A stretch of 64,000 nucleotides of DNA from Drosophila miranda (GCF_003369915.1 NC_046676.1:19016001-19080000); one strand, 5' to 3'; numbered from the stretch's first letter, positions 22,201-35,653 are shown. Notes: generated from the sequence alone by a model not told the origin. A program made the numbers and translations.

Positions 22201-25200
22201 AAGGACTCAATGCTGTGCTGGATCATCGTGGAGAGGTGTACATTCCCGAGCTGAACAAGAGCTTCCATTTGGCTGGCAGCACGCGCATCTTTGCCTGTCA
22301 GAATCCCCTCAAGCAGGGCGGCGGACGCAAGGGTTTGCCTCAATCCTTTCTCAATCGGTTCACCAAGGTCTACCTGCGTAAGCTAACCACCGAGGATCTT
22401 CTGCATGTGGTTCAGGTCAAGTACGGCGCCTACTTTGAGCAGCTGGGCAGCCACTTCCACTCGCTTTTGGACCAGGAGGCGAACCCTGTCCAGGGCAACC
22501 TCTTTGACCTGTACAATGGCAAGGGAACCGAAGAAGAATCGAGGAAAGCCTTCGATTTGGCCGCTCGTCTGGTGCGCTTTTCGGAGCAGCTGGACGGAGG
22601 TGTGGCCACCATGGAGTTTGCCTACAGGGGCGGACCGTACGAGTTCAATTTGCGCGATATCCTGCGCTGGTGCGACCTGCTTCACAATCCGCAAACGGGC
22701 TACATCATCAAGCCGGCGATGACTCAATCCACCTTTCGGACCGCCTTTCGCGACTTTCTTCTCACGCTGTATGAACGCATGCAGCTGGTCTACTATCAGC
22801 GGATGCGCTGTGACCAGGACAAGATCTACATACGGAATGCCTTCGCGAGTGTGTTCCAATGCGATGCCGATCAGCTGAATGCCGTGGCCGAGGATGTGTC
22901 TCTCTACTGGACGGCAGACAGAGTGTATCTCAATGATGTGGTGCTGCAGCGAGAGCAGGACGACAGCCCAGACATGGATATGGCTGTGCAGCAGCAGGAG
23001 CACACTGCTCCCCTGCTGCTCCAGAGTCAGCGACAGTTGCTCAAGCAAATTGTCGAGACGGTGCACATGGAGAAGCCTCTGCTGCTCTGCGGGGCCACGG
23101 ACAGTGGCAAAACAAAGCTGATTGACGCACTGTGTGTGCTCTCAAATCGGGTGTGCAATACGGACATCATCGATGACTCTGTCACGGGCAGCTTCCAGCA
23201 GGTAAATGCAAATGGAATCCGCTTTCAAAAGTCTCTTCTAACGCCTTCCTTTGTTCATAGATCGATCTAAATCGACATCTGGAAGCCATTTACAAGCGAG
23301 TGGAGACTCTAGTCTTCGCCTCAGTGCAGAAGGCATTCGTGCAGCGTCTACAAACAGACTTCGTGGAGCAATTATGGAGCTGCTGGAGCAGGTACAATAT
23401 GCTGACGAAGGTGACAGAAGGTGAGTGGACAAAGAGAGAGGAAGACTCCACTTTGGGCTAACTCTTGAATGCCTTTCAGTAGAATCCCAGCAGCACGGCA
23501 GCGTGGCCGATGAGCTGCAGTTTTTCGGCATGCGTCTGCATGCGCTCGGGCAGATCATTCAGAAGCTGGAAGCGACGCCGCAGAGCTGCCAAGTTGAGGC
23601 GTTCCAGCAGATGGGTGAGATCGGGTCGCAGTTCATGCTGCTCCAGGGATACATCAAGAGTGCGGAATCGCTCAATACAGGCGGCTCCTTCGAGTGGGTG
23701 GACTCCCGCATTGTGACAGCACTGAAGTGCGGTCAATTCATGTTGCTGGAGCACGTGAATCTCTGCTCCTCGGCTGTTTTGGATCGCCTGAATCCGGTCT
23801 TTGAGCCAAATGGAAATCTACTGATTGCCGAAAAGGGCATCAGTGCCCAGGACACAGCTGAGGTGGTCGAAAAGTCACCGAACTTCCGAGCCTTTCTCAC
23901 AATCGACCCGAAGAATGGGGAGCTGTCGCGGGCCATGCGCAATCGATGCGTGGAGCTGTCGTTGTGCCGGAACGAATACACTACGGACGACATGCGGGCC
24001 TTTGTCCACGGCCAGGGCGTCCACCAGACGGAGGCCATTGATTGCATCCTGGACATACATCGCGCCATAAGCGGACTGACCGAGTTCAACGGATACTCCA
24101 TCTCGCACCTGACACAGTTGGCCTTCCTCAGCGCCGCCTATCGACGCATCGGCTACCACTTGAAGCGGGCCATCTACGTGGCCGCCATGGAGGTGTATGT
24201 GTACGCGGCTAGCACGGATCTAATGGGCTACGGACTTTCCTACTACCAGAACAAGCTGCGCGAAGTGGTACTCGCCCGAACGGAGCTCTACAAGGGAGTG
24301 GCAACCGAGGGAAATGAGGAGGATCTCCTCAGCGATACCATCATAAGCACGGGAAATCTCAGTTCCCTAAAGCTAATCAAACTCCAGGCGGTGGCTCTAA
24401 GAGTGCTGCTCCGCGCATTGTCCCTGGAGGAGACTGAGTTGCCCCAGCAGCAGCTCGCGGCGCTTTTCCATCGAATGGCGGCGCTGGACTTGAGTGGACT
24501 CAATCTGCAGGAGGTGTGCCGCCACTTCATCTACATGCTCTATGAGTCGTCTGCCTCTGGAGACTTCCAGATGCGACATCTCTACCTGCAGCCGTGGCTC
24601 ACGGAGCAGTCAACGGAGGTCCAAGACTTGGCGAATAAACTATACGCCTGCTTAGGCGAACAGGCTGCCGGGGCACCGGCAACTCCTCTGTCGAATCTGC
24701 CATGGAACAGGAAGCTCTTTCCTCGTCTGCGCGACTATGCAACGGCGGGGGAACTGGCATCGTCTGCTGATAGCCTAACGATCAGTGCCTCCCTTCTGGC
24801 ACGACTACTGCTCAGAGACGTGCCCAGCCCCAGCCAGGGAAATGCTGCCCCCAGGGTGCAGCTGATGGACGCCCTGCAGTATTCGCAGGCTCTGCAGGAG
24901 CAGAAAGTCACAGAGAAGTACGCAAATGACTTCCTCTCGAATCTGGCGCGCTTCCTGGAGGCGCTGCATCAGGGATTGCTGCAGGATTTGGCGGCAGCCC
25001 GCTTGGATCTGCCACAGTATGCACAGCTCGTGACGAGGTTCCACTGGTTCAATCGCCTGCTGGCCACGTGCCGGCAGCAGAAGCTGCTCTACAACAATGA
25101 GATCTTTGTGCCGCTGATGCACAAGCTGGTGCTGCATTTCCAGTGGCTGCAGAAGCATCTGCTGGCCCCCCTATGGAAGGACTTGAGCGGACAGCCAGCA

Positions 25201-28200
25201 CTGGCGCAAAGTGTGCAGAAGCTGCTCGGTTATGTGGAGGAGACGAGGCGTCCCCTGAATATATCCTGCAAGATATACAGCAAACAGTTTACCCAGTTCC
25301 AGCCCCACTATCTGGATAGTCAGGTGAGTAAATCGGCCTCCCTGGAGATCTCAAAATGTAATTATTCTTTTGCGTAGATCAAACTGCATCTGGATCTGGA
25401 GCAACTGGAGCGGGACCTGAGCGTGGTGCCACGTTACGGTAATTTGGAGGAGACTGTCTGGCTTAGACGATGGCTGGTCCTGCAGTCGGATGAGGCGCAC
25501 AAGTGGCGCTCGTTCCAGCGCACGCATACGCAGGGGATTGCACTGAAGGCATTCGAGCTGAGCGAATCCCTGATGAATGCCAATGTTCGGCTACAATCCT
25601 CGCTGCAAAAACTCAAAACGATGCTCAAGGAGGCCACAGAAAACACTGGGGAGACCGGACTATCCATAGACATGGACCTTGACGGCCTCAAGGCTCTGTT
25701 GAACGCGGAAGAGCAGGAGGAGGAACAGGTGGAGCAGAAGAACCAAGCAGATATTGGTTCGCCGCAACTTTTGATGGCTGCCCTAAGAGAGTTTTTCATG
25801 GAGCGCCTGTTGACTGGCACGCTGCGAGAGGACTCTGAGGACCAAGTGAATCCCATGTACACGGACCAGCTGCTGACGCTGAACAGCCATATGTGGCAGT
25901 GCCTCAACACGCTGAACAAAGTCACGCACGTGCAGATCCGTAGTGTCTGGCGGGAGCTGTGGCAAGAGTTGGATCATTTAAAGGATTCTCAGGACTTTGC
26001 GTCAGTTCTAGAGAAGATGGGTGGCAGCTACAAAGGACTGCGCACGTATCAACGGCAGTACCGTAACGCCCTGCAGTGCTACCAACTGGATAATCTCTCC
26101 ACGCGCCTCGACTGCGTGCGCGGACCCTCCTCCGATGAGGAGAAGGAGCTCTCCAGTCGATACAGCTATCAGGGTCCCGCTTTGACCAGTGTCCTGCTGT
26201 CGCTCATTTGCCAGAAGAACGGCCAGCTGCGATCGGTGCCTATCAGTGATCTGCAAACGTGGCGCTGTTCGCTGCAGCAGACGCGCCAACTGCTCTGGGG
26301 GAACGCCCCGCTGCTGGCTCCCCGCTACAGTGGCCGGGCCAACAATTGCCGCCAGACCCTGGAGAGTGGCAGCCAGCTGCTGAAGGAGCTGGACTACGTG
26401 ACGCACCTGAGTGCCGGTGCACAAAAATCGGACGCGGGCTTCGAGAACTGCAGAGTGGAGTTGCGCGCGATGCTCGGCCAATTGCAGTCGAGGAGCGATG
26501 ATGCCAGCTTTCCAGAGGATTCCCTGACAGCCGCCTTCGATGTGGCCTTCACGAATGCTCTTGTGGGAGCTCTCGAACTGTGCCTGCTCACCCACGCCCC
26601 GCTGATCGATCCCGTGGAGAAGAATCGCCTGAAAAACCAGTACATCACCGAGGACATTGCCTGCCTGCGGAACCTGACCACTGCCTACAACTTTATGGGC
26701 ATCATTATGGATTACCGCCACTTTGGGGAGGAGATCCACACGGAGCTGGTAACGCGCCTGCAGGCGGCACGGCAGCGACAGCAGAAGCTCTCCCAGAAGC
26801 TTGCCCTGCGACCCGAGCAGTGTCTGTACGCCGCTCTCGTCCAGGATCTGACGCACTTCCTGCAGTCGAACGGCGACTGCCAGACGCTGTACAACATGCT
26901 GCGCGTCGTTCGCTCCGATTGGATTGGTTTTACGGGGGCCCAGGCGGCCTCCAGTGGACAGCAGAAGAGCAGCAGCGAGACGCTCGGCAAGCTGCAGCTG
27001 TGGCTGGCCAATGCCCAGAGATTCGTCCATCACACCCTGTCCCGCTACACCGTCTACTACCAGGACTTTGTGGAGCCCATCAAGTGCGCCGTCAATCAGC
27101 TGCGGTTCGGCCTGGAGACGCTCAAAGTGATATTCGCGCGTGTCCAGAAGGCGGGCAATGTGGCCCAGGCGGAACAGTTGCAGCAGACCATCGGCGAGAT
27201 TGTGCAGTTCCCCTCCCAGCAGCCGCTGCGCATACGGAACAGCCACCTCTACGGACTGCTCGCCGAGCTGCCGCACTCCGAGCACGAGTACTTCCGCCTG
27301 CTGAAGGCCAAGCTGAGCGAGCTGCGCAACTACATTGCCCTGGCCTCGAGCATCGACGAGGAAAGCTTCGCGGCCTACGACGACGCCTTGAGCATCTGCA
27401 ACCAGACCTGGCAGCAGGAGGAGCAGCGTCGGTGCCAGCTCAAGGCGGAGGCGGAGAGCCTGTACGTGACCAAGAGCCGGGGCGGTGTCGACAGTGAGGA
27501 GTTGGTAGAGCTGCAGGAGATCGAGCAGAACTTCCCCACGAATCTGGAGGAGGACTTTGCCGAGTTTCTGGCCCAGCCCACGCTCGAGCAGGTGCTGAAG
27601 CTCGACAAGAAGGCCGACAGCAAGGCGAAATTGTCGCAGATTGTGGCCGAGCAGGATTACTCCTTCCTGGCTCGCAATTTCATCGAGGTGATGGCCCGCC
27701 ACACTCCCGTCTACTACCGGGAGCAGCCAAAGGACATAGCGGCAGCAGCAGCAGAGCTGCATTTCCTGTCGCCCTACCAGGCTCGCTTTCAGGTCTTTGC
27801 CCATCTCCACGGCCACTACAGGACCGCACTGGGCGCCGCGCTCGATGAGCGCGCCTGCAATGGCCTGGCCTTTGGGCTGGCCCTGCAGCAGCGCCAGCTG
27901 CGTGACATGGATCTGCAGGAGGAGGCGGGAGCTCAGAAGCCGTACGACTACTACAAGGACTCGAACATAGCCGAGGTGCAGGGCTGCATGGACGTGCTGG
28001 GACGCATCGACAGGCGCGTGGTGGAGCAGCTGGAGCTGTACCCAGAGCACGCGGGACTGGCGGATATCCGCCTGGTGATTGCTCGCATCCGGAAGCTGCC
28101 CGCCCACGCCTGTGTGGTGCGCTTCAATACGGGCTTCCAGCTGCTCCGCCAGAAGGTGGCCCTCTGGAACGAGGTGGCGCACCGCAAGAACAACCTCGTC

Positions 28201-31200
28201 ACGGAGGAGACGGAGGTGGCAGAGTTCGTGCAGCGCTGGACCAAGCTAGAGCTGCAGCACTGGCGCCAGTGCCTCAATCAGACCGCCGAGCAGGTGGAGC
28301 TGCAGGCGCATCGCTACTGGTTCTTCATCTACAACCTGCTGCAGCAGTTCATCCAGCAGAAGAAGCTGGACCAGTCCTATACGGACATCAGGTTTGCCGA
28401 GCAGCGCTTCGGGCAGGATCAGCTGTTGGATGCCCAGGACTTGGGCGAGGCCAGCCGCGTCGAGCTGCCCCAGATGATACGCATCCTGCGGCAGTTTGTG
28501 GAGGCCTCCTCTTACGGTGACTTCCACGTACGCCTGCAGCTGCTGCACGGCTTCGAGATGTATCTGCACAACGTGGAGCGGGCGGGGAAGATTGAGGGGT
28601 TGCCGCCACTGATCGCCGCGCTGCACAACCTTCAGCTGTACTTCTCGCAGTTTGCGGGAGAGGTGGCGGAGAGCGTGAAGGCACGACGGGCGCCCATCGA
28701 AAGGAAACTGCGTGAATTCGTGAAGATCCAGAGCTACAGCAAGGACCTGAGCTACTTCAGCATGCGGAATAATGTGGCCAGCGTTCACCGGAACCTCAAC
28801 AAGTTCCTCAAGGAGTACAAGCTGGCGCTGCTGGCGAAGATCAGCGAGGTCTTCCAGCCGAAGGACGCTACCGCCAAGGACTACAGTTTCGGCAACGACA
28901 ACGCCAAGAATCAGAGACACCTCAACAAGATAAAGTCCCTCCTCGCGGACCAGCCGGCCTGCTTCCTGGCCAGCGAGCAGCTAAGCGACAGCTTCTCCAT
29001 CCGCTCGGAGCACGTGGCCGACAATGCGCTGTTGCAGCGCCTGGAAAAGCACTTTGCCACCGCCCGCCATGTGGTGGAGGAGACGCTGGCGCATGTGCCC
29101 TACGGCGAGCTGATCACAGAGCTGGACGAGCTGCTGTCCGCCCAGCTGGAACGCTGCGAGCATCTACGCGCCCTAAATGTGGACCGCAGTAAGGAGCGGC
29201 CCCAGCAGAAGCTGCAGGCCAAGCAGATCCTTCAACAGAAGCGCAAGGCGCTGACGGACCTCTTCAAGACCCTCCATCGGCTGGGTATCAGCTACAAGAC
29301 GGGCCTCATGGAGCTCTCGCTGCGCACCGAATTCGAGGACTTTAGGCTGCCGCCCTACTGCATCCGGGCCATGCTGCCGCGGCTCCATCCCAGCTGGCAG
29401 CATCTGAACGAGAACCTAGACCTGTACTTCATGAAGAGCGTATTCAAGCTGAAGCTGCTGCAGAACATCATGCTGACGCCGCTCTCGGAGCTGGGGCCGC
29501 CCAATATCGAGCGTATCAAGGGCTTTGCCGTGGACATGTTCCTGCTGGTACAGCAGCAGCGCCAACAGCTCTCCGATGGCACACGGCAGCTGCACGAACT
29601 GCGCAACGCTCTGGCCAGTCTCCGGCAGGTGGCCGATGCCAGGGAGCGAGCCGAGAGCGATCTCCAGTCGCTGGACTTCTCCCGCAGTGCGGATGTGAGC
29701 GCAGAGATGAGACAGAAGCTTTGCCAGATCCACTATGTCCTCAGGCAGTGGCAGCTGCTTCTTAGCTGTGCTCCCCCAATCCTCTCATCGGCGGAGGTCA
29801 ATGAGCACCGGGCCCTGGATCGGGCAGTTCCTCTGGCCCAATCGGAGGTCCTGCAGCTGTCCGGCCAGATCCTGGGGAGTAGCCAGAAGCTGCTGCACGA
29901 GCTAAATGCCAGTAGCCTCGAGTACGTGTCCACCGACAAGATGGAACACTACCAGAAGGGCTACCGTCAGATTCTCGAGACCATTGAGAAAATCCTCGCA
30001 CTGCTCCGAACCGAACAGAATGCACTTCTGCCCGTGGCTCAGCCACTGGTAGAGCTGCTGTCCAGACTTAAGGCGGAGACATCTACTGAGCTCTCGCCGG
30101 GGGAGCAGGAGCCCATCGATGTGGCCAATGCGGATACGGAATTGGCCAACATTGCCCACTGCGTCCTGCTGTCCCTGCAGAAGATCTATAAGCAGCACGC
30201 CCAAGCGCAAGAGAACGGCAAGGAGCAACAGGAAGAGCAGCAATCGGAAGCTCTGCAGGAGCAACATCTGAAGAAGTGTCTTACCAGCGATCTGGCTACG
30301 GACTGGCAGCTCCTGAGCCTGCCCCGCGTCCTCGAGAAGCTCTCCAATGTGCTCCTGGTGCTGAAGCACGCCCATCCTAGCGCCGAGAAACTGCTGTGCC
30401 TGCGTCGCGCCGTGTCACTGATCCCCATCCTGGACCAGTATCAGCTGCTGGCTGACTACCTGCTGCTGCAGCAGCTGGGCACGCACAAGGTCTCGGCCAA
30501 GATGATGTCCGTGATGTTGACCATATTCGTGGAGATCGGCAGCAGGGGATTCTGTGTGCCGAAAGACCTGATGCAGGACGAAGAAGGGCAGTCGCAACAG
30601 GACTCGAAGAACGGCGAGGGCTTCGGCCTGGAGGATGGCACAGGGGAAAACGATGCCTCGGACAAGATCGAGTCGGAGGATCAGCTGGACGATGCCAAGC
30701 GGCCGGAGGATCGCAAGGACGAGGGCGACAAGCAGGAGCCCGACTGCAAGGAGGAGAAGGGCATCGACATGAGCGACAATTTCGATGCCGAAATGCAGGA
30801 CGTGGAGAAGCCCGAGGAGGACGACAGCGGCGAGTCCGAGGAAGAGGAGGAGCTCAACAAGGAAATGGGCGAGACGGAAGAGGGCGCCGAGAAGCTGGAC
30901 GAGCAGATTTGGGGCGACGACGAGGAGAAGCCCGAGGAAGAGGAGCCCGAACTGAACGAAGAGGATCAGGGCAAGGGCAGCAAGGACGAGAAGGACACGC
31001 ACAACGATCTGGATACCAAAAACGAAGCCGCCAAGGAGGATGGCCGGGATGAGCACGAGAAGGACGGCCTGGATGCCACCAACGAGCCCGGTGACAGCGA
31101 GGACAAGCGCAAGGAGCAGGCCAAGGACATCGAAGACATGAAGGATCCGGAAATGGATGAGGAGCAAACGAATGCCATGCACAACGAACTGGAGGAGCCC

Positions 31201-33666
31201 CCAGAGCCAGAGGAAATGGATCTGGGCGACATGAACAACGTCGACGAGGGCCACGACGAGGCGGAGGAGCCAACAGACGAGAATCCCTTCGACATCGATG
31301 CCATGAAGGAGAACATGCAACCAGCCGAGGATGCCGACGGCGATGCAGAGGAAGACTACAAAGAAGAGGACGCCCATCCGGAGAGCGATGACAGCGACTC
31401 CGAAGAGGAAACGGAAGCGGGCAAGGATGCTGCCGATGCTGGACAAAATGGTCCAGAAGACGAAGGTGAAGACGTCTCACCGGACGATGAAAAGCAGGAG
31501 CCCGAGACCCAGACGCGGGGCGAACTGGAACCCGAAGAGGAGGAAACCCCTGCCGATGCAGAGGATCCAGATGAGGGCGAAAAGCGCGAAGAGAAGCCGG
31601 AGCAACACGCACAGTCGCAGGACAAGTCCAGCAAGGAAGAGAATGTGCAGTCTGTGCCCGAGACCGAGAAGAGCAGCTCCGCGGATCAAGTGCAGCAGCC
31701 CCAGGATCAGGATGTTAAGCAGGAGCAAAAGATGGACGAGCAGGAAACGGGCGAGGAGAAGGATGGCGTTGGCCAGGCCGAGAACGATGTAAGTGCGCAC
31801 TCGGAATATACTTCAGCGTAAATAAACTCCTTCGCTTATCAACCTTTGTAACCCTTTGCAGACCAACGATGGCGGCCACCAGGGCGTTGCCGAGACCCAG
31901 GAGACTGTGTCCCAGGAGGAGCGCAAGAACGAGAAGCAGACGCAGGAGAAGCGCAAGCAGGGACGCACCAACGAGGAGCGCACTCTGGGCAAGCATCAAA
32001 GATTCCCTGATTCGAAATTAAAGTCTAATCTGATTCATTTTTAACAGGAGAAGCGGAGAAGAATAAATTGAAGCAACTGAAGACCATTGATCAGATGAAG
32101 GAGTCCAAAGAAACGGAAGAGTCCGAGCAGCAGCAGCCGGACCAAACGGATCCGGCCGAGGCAGAGGAGTACCAGCATGTCAAGGACCCGAAGAACAGTG
32201 ACAAGACGACCTTGGACAATGCCACCGAGGAGCAGTCGAAGAAGATCCAGCACCAGGAGGAGGATGAGGTGCCCAACGACGAGACAGAAGCGGAGAATGC
32301 CGATGAATTGATGGAAACCGAAGAGCCAGCAGCCGACCAGGAGGAAGATGCACAGCTCGAACAGCTAGGAGCGGAGAAGACGGAGCAAAAGTCCGACAAA
32401 CCCTCCAAAACCGAACAGTCGAAGGATCGCCTGGAGACACCCGAAGGCATGGAGATCGAGGGAGAGGTAGTGGCCACAATGACAGTGCCTCGCAGTGCTG
32501 AGACGACAGCGCATAGCAAGTGAGTAGATTCGACACATTTGAATCCCTGAATACCCCTGATGGCAATCTCTGATTGAACAGCATCGAACTGCTGATGGAC
32601 AAGAGCGCACAGGCTGAGGAGCTAAGTACGGGACAGCAGATGGAACTGCGGCAGATGTACCAGCAGCAGTTGTCCACATTCCGCGGCGTAAGTTTGAGTA
32701 TTCCTCTGCGTAATCTCCCTTTTAACCGCGCCTCCCTTTTTATACAGACGCAACCGCAACACGAGGACTACGAGAACTGGCAGAGCATATCCAGTCGCAT
32801 GACCCAGAATGCCCGCGAGCTCTGCGAGCAGCTGCGCCTTATATTGGAGCCGACGAAGTGCACACGCCTGAAGGGCGACTATCGCACCGGTCGTCGTATC
32901 AACATGAAGAAGATCATTCCCTACATTGCGTCCCAGTTCCGCAAGGATAAGATCTGGCTGCGACGCACTAAGCCTGCACAGCGGGACTACAAGATCACGA
33001 TTGCCATCGACGATTCCAAGTCGATGCACCACAACAATTCCAAGACGCTGACCCTGGAGGCCATCTCACTGGTCTCGCAGGCCCTGACGCTGCTGGAGAG
33101 TGGACGCTTGAGCATTGTCTCGTTCGGCGAGGCACCACAGATCATCCTTAACCACACGGAACAGTTCGATGGCCCGCGATTGGTGAACGCCCTGAACTTT
33201 TCCCAGGACAAGACGAAAATTGCCGGACTGTTGGACTTTATGCGCACCGCGAACGCCGAGGAGAGTGGCTTGGGCGGAGACAATGGACTCTTTGAAAATC
33301 TGCTGCTCATCCTCAGCGATGGCCGCAACATATTCAGCGAGGGCGCCCAGAAGGTGAAGAGTGCCATCAAACTGGCGCGACTGCAGCGCATCTTCCTGGT
33401 GTACATCATCATTGACAATCCTGATAATAAGGTAATAGGACCAAACAAGGATTTCACTGCACTATGTACTAATCACACACTCCTTCTAGAACTCCATTCT
33501 GGACATACAGCATGTGGTCGTGAATGCGGATGGTTCGGTGAACATCAGCTCGTATCTGGACAGTTTCCCGTTCCCCTACTACGTGATTGTCAGGGATCTG
33601 AACCAGCTTCCGCTGGTGCTCAGCGAAGCCATGAGGCAGTGGTTCGAGCTGGTGAACAGCGAGTGA
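16259..33666 (+). CDS. Mdn1: Midasin (MDN1/Rea1), giant AAA+ ATPase of 60S ribosome assembly
   Basis: Dynein-like ATPase that removes assembly factors from pre-60S particles in the nucleus. Thirteen exons (16259-16375, 16441-16661, 16729-17704, 17769-17932, 17990-23201, 23261-23420, 23480-25323, 25378-31788, 31862-31988, 32048-32519, 32582-32687, 32748-33431, 33490-33666) give 5556 residues, near the human length. Six Walker A motifs mark the ring: GPVGCGKT (about 321), GETGVGKT (757), GPTSAGKT (1157), GPTGCGKT (1464), GPPGVGKT (1803) and an atypical GATDSGKT (2194). A long helical linker follows, then an Asp/Glu-rich tail (about 4630-5270). The C-terminal MIDAS domain has DDSKS near 5357 and LSDGRN; it binds Ubl domains of Ytm1- and Rsa4-type partners. 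The intron 31989-32047 is GC-AG. An AATAAA at 33886 ends the gene. Confidence 0.96.
17420..17570 (+). other. Lys/Glu-rich insertion within midasin AAA1
   Basis: About 50 residues (roughly 343-393) separate the AAA1 Walker A helix from the conserved QLGDQTDSKMLLG strand. The core reads KKGKKGKEKKRKLEED, a strong nuclear-localisation-type basic patch. Human midasin has no comparable insert here as far as I recall. Confidence 0.7.
31989..32047 (+). other. GC-AG intron in midasin
   Basis: The frame ...ERTLG continues as EAEKNKLKQLKT only if splicing uses donor G|gcaagc at 31989 and acceptor aacag at 32047. No GT donor lies at the required phase. gcaagc fits the consensus of GC donors. Confidence 0.75.
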
Positions 33667-34015
33667 AGGGTGGTCTATAGGGTGGAACTATAGATTGGTC
33701 TGTACAGAATGCACTTATCATGAAGATAGTTATGTTTTCCTTTATTGACACGTTTTTAATAGGTTTAAGTAGAAATGTTACATCAGTAGATAAGCTCTAT
33801 GAAAGGCCGCCCTTATGAAGGGATTCACGTAGTTTTATGAGCAAAGATCGCTGTCTTATCGTTATTATTATCTTGTAGAGTTTGCAATAAAACACCACTT
33901 CAACTTATCGTTGAGTTATCTACAGTTATCTTTGAGTGTCACAAAAGTTCGATGCATTCGCACGAAAAGTTTCTCTTGTTCAAGTAAGACCTTTGACGGA
34001 AACAGACTTAGAAAG
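33667..34015 (+). other. Midasin 3'UTR and Damm upstream spacer
   Basis: Contains the midasin polyadenylation signal (33886-33891). The remaining 120 bp must hold the Damm start region. Nothing else is visible. Confidence 0.6.
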
Positions 34016-34962
34016 ATGGCCTTCCCCAGACCACCCAAATTTGGCGAACGCCGCATGATGTTACGTAGACAGCTGGTAGGTATACACATATACCAAAAGA
34101 ATCCCCAAATTCTGTTTTAAATAGTCACCAGAAACGCTGTCGGAAGCAAGTGGAGAGCTCAAACCCACGCCCACGATATCAGCTCCCCGGCTCATTTACA
34201 TATTCAATCATGAGACTTTTAAAAACGATCTTCATGAACCACGAGCTGGCAGCGAGAAGGATGTACAAGCGCTGCGCAAGACATTCGAGAAACTCCAGTG
34301 CCAGATAATAGAAATAAAGGATCCTACATTGGCTGCGGTAAAGGAGAAAATAAGTGAAAGTGAGTAGTGCCGAGATCCACTCAAATTCCAATATCGTAAT
34401 AATTAAAACACAAATTTTGCAGTCGAACGAAAAAACTTTGAGCAGCAGTCTGCATTGATTATTGTATTACTGAGCCACGGAGGTGAAAACGAAATGATCG
34501 TGGCATCAGACAACAAGGAGTACTCACTGCACAAGGACGTTCTCTTGCCACTATTTAAAAACGAGACTCTCAAAGGAAAGCCCAAGATCCTTATTGCGCA
34601 GGCATGCAAGGGCGAATTGGAAGCGGATGCAACTCTAATGAAACATAGTCCCAACGAGTACGTCAAGTGCTTTAGTAGCACCGAGGGCTTTAAGAGCTAT
34701 CGCAGGGCGTCCGAAGGGTCCCTATACATCCAAACTCTGTGCAAGTGCATGGATGAGCTTGCGATTGAGAAGGACTTTTTATCCATCATGGACGAAGTGA
34801 ACTTGAAGGTCGACAAAGACTCCAGTGCAAAGGGGTGAGCAGAGACTCTAAGAGGGATCCTCTTTTTTAACAATATATAATTTCTTATTGTTTAAATCTT
34901 CTAGATACCGGCAGTTACCTTGTTATACCAAAGCGATAAGTAAAAAGTATTACTTTAGGTAG
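34016..34962 (+). CDS. Damm: Short caspase, Damm-like
   Basis: Cysteine protease of the caspase family. Exons 34016-34075, 34125-34359, 34423-34834 and 34905-34962 give 254 residues, the size of melanogaster Damm, with almost no prodomain. Catalytic residues are present: His117 in LLSHGG and Cys160 in QACKG, where most caspases have QACRG. The substrate-pocket Arg lies in RAGSEKD, and the small-subunit pocket reads SYRRASEGS. The C-terminal YRQLPCYT and KKYYF match the caspase end. A fly with this gene order would place Damm here, supporting the symbol. The Lys in place of Arg next to the catalytic Cys may alter activity. Tail-to-tail with the next gene, 106 bp between stop codons. Confidence 0.85.
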
Positions 34963-35068
34963 GCGCCTTCAGTGTGGATACCCATCAAGAAATTGCGGAT
35001 CGTTATAATGAGATAATCACTGGGAATTTTAATTACTTAGCTTCGATTTAAAGATCAACATTAAGAGA

Positions 35069-35653
35069 TTATACATCAATCGTTACAGTATCGGCGGTCA
35101 CGTTTTTATAATGGGAGAAGACGACGAGCCAAAAGTATATGCCAACAACTGGAAGACAGGTAGTATGTGAGCAGGAGCAGGTGCACGAGAATAAAGGAAA
35201 CCCACATGTATAAATTATAATGGTAGGCACTATAAACTCCCCCTTGGGTACCCAATCAAAGCAAATGTAGATGATATAGGCGATCAAGATGACATAGTTG
35301 GTCAGGCTGGTAATGAGGAAGAAGATCAGCAGAACGGATGATTTCTGGAGGCTGTGGGGAAAGAGGTAATACTAATGGTGTTATGCTAGAGCTGAACGTA
35401 CGAGCAGAGCCCCGCCTATCAGGAAGACACAGCCAATGCAGTGACAAATAGCCACCGCTTGCTCAATCCTATCGATGAAATGATCTGGAAAGAATAGGGA
35501 TAGGTTTTACAGGGGTTGATTGACTCTGACATTAAACTTACATTTTGCGCCAATGGTGGCGATGGTTAAGTTAATAACAAAGTCTAAACAGGCGATGATT
35601 ATGCACGCCTTGCGTAGTGCAATGCAGCAGCAGCACCATTTTAAGCGTATCAT
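35069..35653 (-). CDS. Small four-pass membrane protein, cluster member 1
   Basis: Exons 35653-35542, 35484-35402, 35344-35206 and 35148-35069 give 137 residues. The N-terminus carries a Cys cluster (WCCCC), followed by four hydrophobic segments; the last begins VGIYFWLVVFS. Exon number, intron phases (1, 0, 1) and end motifs match the two relatives at 35987 and 38398, so these are tandem duplicates. This resembles the insect tetraspan group with a CCxC start and an aromatic last helix (pasiflora-like, DUF4728), but I assign no function. The last donor (gtgggt) is the weakest splice site. Confidence 0.7.

Noticed and set aside
26008-28182. 724-codon minus-strand open frame in midasin exon 8
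   Set aside because: Antisense shadow of a G/C-rich, codon-biased coding exon; Leu/Val/Gln composition and no recognisable domain.
30415-31446. 343-codon minus-strand Leu/Val-rich frame resembling a membrane protein
   Set aside because: Complement of GAG/GAC-rich acidic codons; hydrophobicity is a composition artefact.
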